A stretch of DNA of 56,672 nt from Halothiobacillus sp. 15-55-196 (lineage in GTDB: Bacteria; Pseudomonadota; Gammaproteobacteria; Halothiobacillales; Halothiobacillaceae), in assembly GCA_002282715.1 (NCBI GenBank), contig NCKC01000006.1:1-56672 (forward strand), read 5' to 3'. Below are positions 17,393 through 24,041 of the stretch, piece after piece. Within the stretch, counting starts at the first letter, position 1. Each line of letters opens with the position of its first letter. Made by a program: the position numbers and the translations under genes. A model generated the notes under the pieces. The model did no database searches and was not told the origin of the DNA. It saw nothing but the letters and a program-made list of their open reading frames with translations.

Positions 17393-19161
17393 AGCCCGGC
17401 GCTCCGATATTGCCGGTAACGTTCGGCATAGGCACCATTTGCGTGGAGCAATGCCTCGTGGGTGCCTTGCTCGATGATTTTCCCGCCGTCGAGTACCACG
17501 ATCTGATCGCTTCGCTCGATCGTGGTCAAGCGGTGCGCGATGGTCAGCATGGTTCTGCCCGAGGAAAGTCTGGCAATGGCGTCCGTGATCAGGCGCTCAC
17601 TTTCCGGGTCAAGGCTTGCGGACGGTTCGTCCAGCAGTACAACGGGCGCATCCTTATAAAATGCGCGCGCCAAGGCGATACGCTGTATTTCACCGCCCGA
17701 AAGCCCCTGGCCCCGATCTCCGACAATCGTCTGGAACCCGTTTGGCAGGCGGTTGATGAAGTCGAGTGCGTGTGCATTCTGTGCTGCCTGGCGCAACGCA
17801 TCAACGTGACCGTTCGAACGACGATTCAGCGCAATGTTGTCTTCGATGGTGCCGTGAAACAGCGTTGGATTCTGCGGTAACCAGGCCACCCGTTTGTGCC
17901 AGCTGCGTGGCGAAATCTTAGAGAGTGGCGTGTCATTGATCAGGATTTCGCCATCGGTGGGTGTTAAAAACCCAAGCAGTAATTGACCCACGGTCGATTT
18001 TCCCGCTCCACTCGCACCGATGAGTGCCGTGTGCGTGCCCGCTGGCAAATCGAGGTTGAGACCGCGTATGACTGCGTCCCGGTTTGGATAGGCGAAGTCG
18101 AGATGGGAAAAGGTAATCCGAGGCGCATGTTCCAGTTGCAGTTCAATTGCACCGGTCGGCTGGGTGGATGGTTCCATGTTCAAGAGCTCAATGATCGGTT
18201 CCACGGCGCCTAGTGCGTCCATTCGTGCGTGAAATTGCGTCCCCATGCTGCGCAGGGGAAGATAGAACTCCGGCGCAAGTAAGAGCACAAAAATGCCGTT
18301 GAGGTAATGTATCTCGCCGTACATCAATCGAAATCCGACATAAACAGCCACCATGGCAATGCTGATGGCAGCCAGAAACTCGAGCACCATCGAAGAGAGA
18401 AAAGCGACGCGCAACACTTTCATGGTTTGCAAGCGGTAGTCTTCTGCGATCTGACCGATGAAACGGGCTTCTCGTTGGGCTGCATTGAATAACTTGAGTG
18501 TCGTCAGTCCTTCGATCATGTCGAAAAAGTGTGCCCCCATACGAGACAAACTTTGCCACTGTGCCTGATTTAGTTTTTCGGTTTGACTGCCGATGATGAT
18601 CATGAATACGGGAAGCAAGGGCGCCGTGATACTCAGAATCAGACCGGATATCCAATCAAACGGAAAAACGAAAACCAGGATGGCGGCGGGGATGATCAAG
18701 GCGAGCTGCATCTGTGGCAGATAGAGACTGAAATACTTATCCAGTGCTTCTACGCCGTCCACCACTTCGGTTGCGCGCGCGCCTGAACGCTGGTTTCTAC
18801 TCCAGGCCGGACCGAGTGCATGGATGTGATCGAAGAGACGGGCCCTGAGTTCGGTACGAAGGCGGGCACCGGCTTCGAAGGTGAACCGCTGGCTGCCGTA
18901 ATTTACGCCGGCACGCAGCAGGAAAAGCCCGATCATGCCCGCCAGATAACCCCAGACGGTAGTCATCGGTTGGTGACCGATCGCTGTTGCATTCAATACC
19001 TGAGCCAGCATCCAGCATTGGGCAATCAGTAAAAAACCATTCACGCTGCCGAGCATAACGGCTGTATTCAGTGGGCGTTTTACCGTTTTTGCCTGACTTC
19101 TCAGCCATCGATCCAGCTGGCGGGTCTGTTCCTTGTCTTGCAGTGCAGCAGGATTGGCCAT
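17389..19161 (-). CDS. cydD: thiol reductant ABC exporter subunit CydD
   Basis: Partner of CydC in the heterodimeric thiol exporter of the inner membrane. The 590 residues comprise a transmembrane exporter domain (about 20-310) and an ATPase domain with Walker A 'GASGAGKS', signature 'LSGGEIQRIALARAF' and Walker B 'VVLLDEPSAS', followed by the switch 'TIAHRLTT'. It is the first gene of the cyd operon; a TATAAT-like -10 on the minus strand at 19244-19249 lacks a good -35 box. Confidence 0.95.
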   Translation of the reverse strand: MANPAALQDKEQTRQLDRWLRSQAKTVKRPLNTAVMLGSVNGFLLIAQCWMLAQVLNATAIGHQPMTTVWGYLAGMIGLFLLRAGVNYGSQRFTFEAGARLRTELRARLFDHIHALGPAWSRNQRSGARATEVVDGVEALDKYFSLYLPQMQLALIIPAAILVFVFPFDWISGLILSITAPLLPVFMIIIGSQTEKLNQAQWQSLSRMGAHFFDMIEGLTTLKLFNAAQREARFIGQIAEDYRLQTMKVLRVAFLSSMVLEFLAAISIAMVAVYVGFRLMYGEIHYLNGIFVLLLAPEFYLPLRSMGTQFHARMDALGAVEPIIELLNMEPSTQPTGAIELQLEHAPRITFSHLDFAYPNRDAVIRGLNLDLPAGTHTALIGASGAGKSTVGQLLLGFLTPTDGEILINDTPLSKISPRSWHKRVAWLPQNPTLFHGTIEDNIALNRRSNGHVDALRQAAQNAHALDFINRLPNGFQTIVGDRGQGLSGGEIQRIALARAFYKDAPVVLLDEPSASLDPESERLITDAIARLSSGRTMLTIAHRLTTIERSDQIVVLDGGKIIEQGTHEALLHANGAYAERYRQYRSAGL

Positions 19162-19679
19162 GGGTTTGGTGATTTCCGAGGCTTGGTGTGATTTAGTCGG
19201 GCGTGAACATGTACGGGCTTAACCGCGTGTCTGCGCCCCTTGGATTATAGGCTCATCGGTAAGCGCCTGCGGAAGGTTCATTGAAAATCTCTGCACGACT
19301 TCATCCATGGTTTCGTGCAGTTGCGCTCGAATCGGTGGACTTGCAGCAGCTGGATGCAAAGCGGGCGAACGTCCGTGTTCACGTCTGGCCCGATCCCCGA
19401 TTTTGAATGACTTACGGGCACCTCGAAATACCCCATGATTCGTCGTTCCCGCGAAAGCGGGAACCCAGAAAAATCAAGGCGCTGGATTCCCGCTTACGCG
19501 GGAATGACGGGTTTTTCAAGCTTCCCTTACTTCAATGAGCGGCAGGGCATTTATGCCTTAAACTGAAAAAAATTGCATTTGTGCAGACCATCTTTGAGCA
19601 CGGATGCGGTTTGAGGATGGATTCTAGGTGACGAACGATTACCTCTACCGCCATCTTGGGCATGTTTTGTTCGAAGTAA
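19162..19679. other. intergenic region upstream of the cyd operon
   Basis: No credible gene in 518 bases. It contains an isolated TATAAT on the minus strand (19244-19249) that may serve cydD, the 13-base word GGGCACCTCGAAA (19416-19428) shared with 3372-3384, and a head-to-head pair of REP-like hairpins (19441-19509). The 3' side runs into the end of the PAS-domain gene. Confidence 0.55.
19441..19509. repeat. paired REP-like palindromes (BIME-like element)
   Basis: Two related hairpins face each other: CGTCGTTCCCGC-GAAA-GCGGGAAC (19441-19462) and GGATTCCCGC-TTAC-GCGGGAATGACG (to 19509). The second, read on the minus strand, repeats the first with changes at a few positions, including the flanking CCAG. 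This 'TTCCCGCG-AAGCGGGAA' palindrome is a widespread proteobacterial intergenic repeat. No transposase is nearby. Confidence 0.85.
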
Positions 19680-20234
19680 TTAGACGCGTTGAGATAATAC
19701 AAGCTGGCTCAGATCTTTATAGCCTTTTCGTTGAACCAGTTTGCACAAGATATCGTGTGCCGGCTTGAATCGGCGTTCGTCATTGAAGCCGCTATCTTTT
19801 TCGGCTTCCCGCATCTTCGCAAACAATTCTTCCCACATGGGGATGAGTTCAGTGCGCGGCGTGAATCGAGCTGACGTGTAGCCTACGGGAACACCATTCT
19901 CGATGACAGGCGCCACACGTGTCATCACCCAGTAATGGTCGCCATTCTTGCAGCGGTTTTTCACGATGCCGTAAAACTCTTCACCCTTCTCGATTGTTTG
20001 CCACATCAAGTAGTAAACGGCGTCCGGCATGTCCGGATGACGCAAAATGTTATGGGGTTGGCCGATCAGTTCATCCACGGTAAAACCTGAGATATCTGCC
20101 AGAGAGCGACTTGCGTGCGTGATGATGCCCTGAAGGTCGGTCTTTGATTGCAGCGCGCGATGTGAACCAAGTTCAATGGCTTTATTGGTGACTTGTCTGA
20201 CGTCGATGAACGGATTGAATCCCATGGATAACAT
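19680..20234 (-). CDS. PAS domain protein (Aer-type PAS without receptor module)
   Basis: A 184-residue soluble protein whose residues about 25-135 form one PAS domain of the aerotaxis-receptor type: 'SKTDLQGIITHASRSLADIS', 'GFTVDELIGQPHNILRHPDM' and 'NRCKNGDHYWVMTRVAPV'. In Aer this PAS holds FAD and senses redox or oxygen. No membrane segment, HAMP or methyl-accepting domain follows; the C-terminal 45 residues are charged and unassigned. It lies 156 bases downstream of a diguanylate cyclase gene on the same strand, so it may pass a redox signal to the c-di-GMP proteins beside it (inference). Two ATGs (20234, 20225) are possible; AGGTA precedes the first. Confidence 0.82.
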   Translation of the reverse strand: MLSMGFNPFIDVRQVTNKAIELGSHRALQSKTDLQGIITHASRSLADISGFTVDELIGQPHNILRHPDMPDAVYYLMWQTIEKGEEFYGIVKNRCKNGDHYWVMTRVAPVIENGVPVGYTSARFTPRTELIPMWEELFAKMREAEKDSGFNDERRFKPAHDILCKLVQRKGYKDLSQLVLSQRV

Positions 20235-20390
20235 TTGAAGCGTACCTATTGATAAAGCAATTCATCCTTGAGCGGTATTCCATACCAATACGGATATTCG
20301 TGGTCGGACCGGAAATGATGCCGCTAAGTAGAGTTCATTCAACCAAGTGGCATGGTCAGGATTCAGATCAATGTGCGGCGTGCTTGAGTA

Positions 20391-21452
20391 TCAAAGCATC
20401 TCAGGCGCGTCGCCGGTGGGTTTTTCCGAAGGCAAGCCCACCACGCGGTCACGACCCTCTGCCTTGGCCTTGAGCAAGGCATCGTCCGCGCGGCGCAAGA
20501 GAGTATCGGGCGTGTCATCAGCGTGTACGGCTGCCACACCGAGGGAGATGGTAAGTCCGCCAAGATCGCGTCCGCTCTCGGCCAATCGGAGTCGCGATGA
20601 GGCAATTTTCTGTCTCAGATGTTGAGCAACGACAATGCCCCCCTCGTATTGCGTATAGGGCAGAACAATTGCAAATTCCTCACCACCGAAGCGGATCACG
20701 CTGTCCTGGCCCTTGATGTTGGCCATCAATGTGCGCGCCACGAAGCGCAATATCTTGTCGCCAACCAGATGGCCATACGAGTCATTGATGCGTTTGAAGT
20801 GGTCGATGTCTGCCAGAATCACGCAAAAAGGGGTCTTTTCCTGCAAGAACAGATTGATGCGTTGCAGCAGTAGTTCATTGAGACCGCGGCGATTGGCCAA
20901 ACCGGTCAGCGGGTCGGTGCGCGCATCCCTTCTGGCGGCTTCAAGCTCTTCTTTTAAGCGGGTGATCTGCTCTCCGGCATCACTCAATTGTGATGATGTT
21001 TCTTTGGACGTGCGCTCAAGCTGGCGTGAGTCTTCAATCACTTCGGCAGTCAGCATCCGTATGTCCTGTACCGAGTCCGTGCGATCGATTTTGCGCACAA
21101 AGTCGCCGAGGGATGATGCATAGTTCGAAAACTCATTGCCTGTGTTGAGCATTTGCATCATGACGTTTCGAATGACGCGCAGCAGTGCGCTTTGCGCTTT
21201 ACTCATTTCCTTGATCGCACCGTTCAAAACATGCGTGTCGAAGATTTCCTGAGCAATATCAACGGTGAGCCCTTTATCACTGTTGATGGCGTCATCTATG
21301 TCTTTGTTCAGACTGGCATCTCGTTTGAGCGCGCGTTCGTAGAATAAGGTAAAGAATATGGGGTTTGGAGGCAGGTTTAATGCATTTAATTCAACAAGAA
21401 CCAGACGTAGAATCTCTTGAGACTGCGCGTGATCGTGCGTGTAATCAAACAT
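20391..21452 (-). CDS. GGDEF diguanylate cyclase with helical N-terminal domain
   Basis: A 353-residue cytoplasmic protein predicted to make c-di-GMP from two GTP. Residues 1-165 are helical and ligand-free by eye, ending in a coiled coil ('SSQLSDAGEQITRLKEELEA'); residues 175-340 are a GGDEF domain starting 'DARTDPLTGLANRRGL' with the active-site motif GGEEF at 256-260. The inhibitory site, normally RxxD five residues before the motif, reads Lys247-Gly-Gln-Asp250, so product inhibition may be weakened. AAGGA precedes ATG 21452 by 10 bases. It is next to the PilZ and PAS genes. Confidence 0.9.
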   Translation of the reverse strand: MFDYTHDHAQSQEILRLVLVELNALNLPPNPIFFTLFYERALKRDASLNKDIDDAINSDKGLTVDIAQEIFDTHVLNGAIKEMSKAQSALLRVIRNVMMQMLNTGNEFSNYASSLGDFVRKIDRTDSVQDIRMLTAEVIEDSRQLERTSKETSSQLSDAGEQITRLKEELEAARRDARTDPLTGLANRRGLNELLLQRINLFLQEKTPFCVILADIDHFKRINDSYGHLVGDKILRFVARTLMANIKGQDSVIRFGGEEFAIVLPYTQYEGGIVVAQHLRQKIASSRLRLAESGRDLGGLTISLGVAAVHADDTPDTLLRRADDALLKAKAEGRDRVVGLPSEKPTGDAPEML

Positions 21453-21508
21453 GGCTGCAAATTCCTTTTGAGGGCATGGACGCGCGCGTAACAGAAGCCC
21501 AGAGGTAT

Positions 21509-21916
21509 TTAGTCAGCTTGGAATAGTTCAAGAAGGTCACGGTAAATAAGCTCATCATTTGCAAGATTGGCGATCAGTATTTCACGTAACTGCGTTAAGT
21601 TGTTCAAATCTATAGTAGGCCAAGTCAGTCCAATCATGCCAGATTGATTACGCAATATTTGGACGTCCAATTCTAACAGTGGTATGTCTTCCGGGTCTGC
21701 CAAAATTACAAGGTGTCCAGAAGAATTCTCTTGAAGGTCAAGTTTCGACGAGTCATCGTTTTGACTGTGTTCTTGCTCAATCAGCGCTCCTTTGAGGGAA
21801 ATGTCTTGGATTCGCACACGATATTTTTTCTTTTCGAGCTTAAGACTGCCCGGTAATGACAACGCCAGACGTACGAATTTACGCTTCTCTTTGGGTGATG
21901 TTGCATCTGGAGGCAT
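21509..21916 (-). CDS. PilZ domain protein
   Basis: A 135-residue single-domain PilZ protein, the usual c-di-GMP receptor. The two binding motifs are present: RxxxR at Arg12-Arg16 ('KRKFVRLAL') and D-x-S-x-x-G at Asp38-Gly43 ('QDISLKGALI'). The C-terminal half ('TQLREILIANLANDELIYRD') is helical. Lying 56 bases upstream of a diguanylate cyclase gene on the same strand, it is probably the effector for c-di-GMP made locally. Its output target is unknown; no pilus or cellulose genes are nearby. Confidence 0.85.
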   Translation of the reverse strand: MPPDATSPKEKRKFVRLALSLPGSLKLEKKKYRVRIQDISLKGALIEQEHSQNDDSSKLDLQENSSGHLVILADPEDIPLLELDVQILRNQSGMIGLTWPTIDLNNLTQLREILIANLANDELIYRDLLELFQAD

Positions 21917-22313
21917 GTTTATTTTGTCCTCGTTGTTTTATTTATGAATTTTTGATGAAAGCAACTGAAAATTTTTTAGTTTTATAATCTGATGGTTATT
22001 TTTTAGTGATCGGACTTTTCAATTTTATTCTTTGCTTAAACGATATTCAACGCGTTATCTCTTTATATGCTCCTAGCGGAACATGTGCAATCATTTTAAG
22101 ATGTCTGTCAATTAGGTTCGATCGTTCAAATTGCTTCAGAATAATCGAAAATGAAGGGTCAGGGTATGCGGCTTTGAGATAAATATTGTGATCTATTCGA
22201 GAAGTTGTTTGTTTATAAAAGCCTGGTTTCCACAATCAGGTTTGAGCATGTACTGACCTCAGAAAGGAAGGCCTTAGATAGAAATTCATTTATTAGGATG
22301 ATGTAATGATCGA
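21917..22313. other. AT-rich intergenic region in the c-di-GMP cluster
   Basis: A 397-base gap, clearly richer in A+T than its neighbours. It should contain the promoter for the PilZ-GGDEF genes. A possible disrupted small gene lies at 22047-22249 on the minus strand and is listed separately; nothing else is seen. Confidence 0.5.
22047..22249 (-). pseudogene. possible frameshifted small gene
   Basis: On the minus strand, GAGG sits 7 bases before ATG 22249, which begins an 18-residue frame ('MLKPDCGNQAFINKQLLE') ending in TAG. A different frame through the same DNA then stays open to 22047, encoding 'SRIDHNIYLKAAYPDPSF' and ending 'HVPLGAYKEITR'. One frameshift near 22195-22200 would join them into a protein of about 67 residues. 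The longer frame alone could only start at a TTG directly after a stop. No family recognised; it may also be chance in AT-rich DNA. Confidence 0.3.
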
Positions 22314-23939
22314 TCAGATCGTGTGCCACTCTTTATAACTTTTTAGCCGGTGATTTTTCTGTAACAGTTCTGGTTTGCCTAAGTGGAAACCTTGTCCCCA
22401 GTCTAAACCCATGTCTGCCAACATGTCAGCAGTAGCCTGATCGGTGATGAATTCTGCCACGGTAATCAGCCCAAGATCCTCGGCCATGTGCTGGATATGC
22501 TGGACGATGCGTCGTGCCTTGTCGTTGGTGGTGATGTGCCGAACAAGCTCCCCTTCAACTTTCAGGAAACTGAATGGAAGATCAAGCAGATAGCGATATG
22601 AAGAGTAGCCGCTTCCAAAATCATCTAAAGCCAGACGCAAGCCGAAATCAATCAATGGTTGCAGGGCCCGAAGAGCTTCCAGTGTGTCATCGACCAATTC
22701 GCGTTCCGTGATTTCAATCACCAGTGGTTTGGTCTGTCGAGCGCTTGCCTGATCCGGGTGGGTGCAGGCGCAGGCGTTCATCGCTGTAACGATGGTTTCT
22801 TCGATCAGCTCCGGGTGTTGGAGAAAATCGCCGGAAATGTTGAGGAAATGGGCGCGCGGTGTGCTGAAGTGGCTGGTGACACAATAGTTGATCGTTTGTT
22901 TGATGATGCTTTGATCAATTCTATGTGCCAGTTGCAGCGAAGCGGCGGCCTCAATGAACTCTCCTGCCGCGATCACGTCGCCTTCTTGCGTGATCATCCT
23001 GGCAAGGGATTCGTCCGCAACGATCTGGCCAGTTTTCAGGTCGAATATGGGTTGAACCGCAGCAACAATTCGCTCTTCGAGCAATGCCGTTTCCAAGGCA
23101 CCGCCGGTAATGTAAATCGATGGTCGGGTCAGTTGTCGGGCATCTATGGCTCGATTGCGACCGGCACGCTTGGCTTCATAGACTGCGGCGTTGACTTCGG
23201 TCAGTGGGTCCGGGTTGTCTGGGTTTGACGAATCAAACCGGGTATATCCGATGCTCAGACTCAGTTTGCGCCCAGGCAAATTGAGCGATCGGGCCACGGG
23301 CAGTTCGCGAGCAATCGTGATGAACGCCTCAGCGAATTGTGCGGTTTGTTGAATTAGATTTTCCGGCACCAGCGCCATGAATTCATGGCCACTCCAGCGC
23401 GCGAGACATACAGATGCGTGTGTCTGCTGTCTCAGCGCGTGCCCCAAAGCATGAATAACATGATCTCCCGATTCATAACCCAGGAAGTCATTGATGATTT
23501 TCAGGCGATCGATATCGATCAGAATGAGTGCGCCCGCGCCTTCACGACGTTTCGCGCCGATCAGTTTGAGCATATGTCCCCGGTCCATCAGCCCGGTTAG
23601 TGGGTCGATCGTCGTGGTCGAACCGTTTTGCATCAGGCTGAGTTCATAGCAAACCGAGTGATCACTTAGGGTGTGCGCACTCAATAGGACTTCGACTTGT
23701 AGGAGATCATCAGATTTCAGGCTGACATGGATTGGTGCCATGATAGCAAGTGCTTCGCGGCTCAGTGATACTCCTTCCTTGGTCAAAAGTTTTCGAAGAA
23801 TATCTTCAATTTTCAGTTGCCCGGATAGAGGAAGACCAAGCAAATTTCGCGCACATTCATTGATGTAGCGCAGTGATTTGCCTGCATCCGTAACAAAAAC
23901 CGGATGCTTTAGCGAAGCTAGTATTTCTGCTGAATCCAT
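22314..23939 (-). CDS. PAS-GGDEF-EAL protein, probable c-di-GMP phosphodiesterase
   Basis: A 541-residue cytoplasmic protein. A PAS-like start ('ILASLKHPVFVTDAGKSLRY') is followed by a GGDEF domain whose active motif is degenerate ('RWSGHEF'), so it should not make c-di-GMP, and an EAL domain. The EAL signature reads 'ADESLARM' (ESL for EAL), but the other catalytic residues appear present: Asn in 'LNISGDFL', Glu in 'VIEITEREL', Asp-Asp in 'LALDDFGSGYS', Lys in 'FLKVEGELV', Glu in 'TVAEFI' and Gln in 'GQGFHLGKP'. Hydrolysis to pGpG is therefore likely. ATG 23939 is chosen because the PAS match begins there; an ATG at 24008 would add 23 unconserved residues. Confidence 0.88.
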   Translation of the reverse strand: MDSAEILASLKHPVFVTDAGKSLRYINECARNLLGLPLSGQLKIEDILRKLLTKEGVSLSREALAIMAPIHVSLKSDDLLQVEVLLSAHTLSDHSVCYELSLMQNGSTTTIDPLTGLMDRGHMLKLIGAKRREGAGALILIDIDRLKIINDFLGYESGDHVIHALGHALRQQTHASVCLARWSGHEFMALVPENLIQQTAQFAEAFITIARELPVARSLNLPGRKLSLSIGYTRFDSSNPDNPDPLTEVNAAVYEAKRAGRNRAIDARQLTRPSIYITGGALETALLEERIVAAVQPIFDLKTGQIVADESLARMITQEGDVIAAGEFIEAAASLQLAHRIDQSIIKQTINYCVTSHFSTPRAHFLNISGDFLQHPELIEETIVTAMNACACTHPDQASARQTKPLVIEITERELVDDTLEALRALQPLIDFGLRLALDDFGSGYSSYRYLLDLPFSFLKVEGELVRHITTNDKARRIVQHIQHMAEDLGLITVAEFITDQATADMLADMGLDWGQGFHLGKPELLQKNHRLKSYKEWHTI

Positions 23940-24041
23940 ATGCTTCAAGTTCCTGATGGCCGCTAACTCATATCTACAATGAAGGATACCGCCAAAGATT
24001 ACCTGCATCTGCGCATATTTTTTATCTGTGGACTTTCAAAA

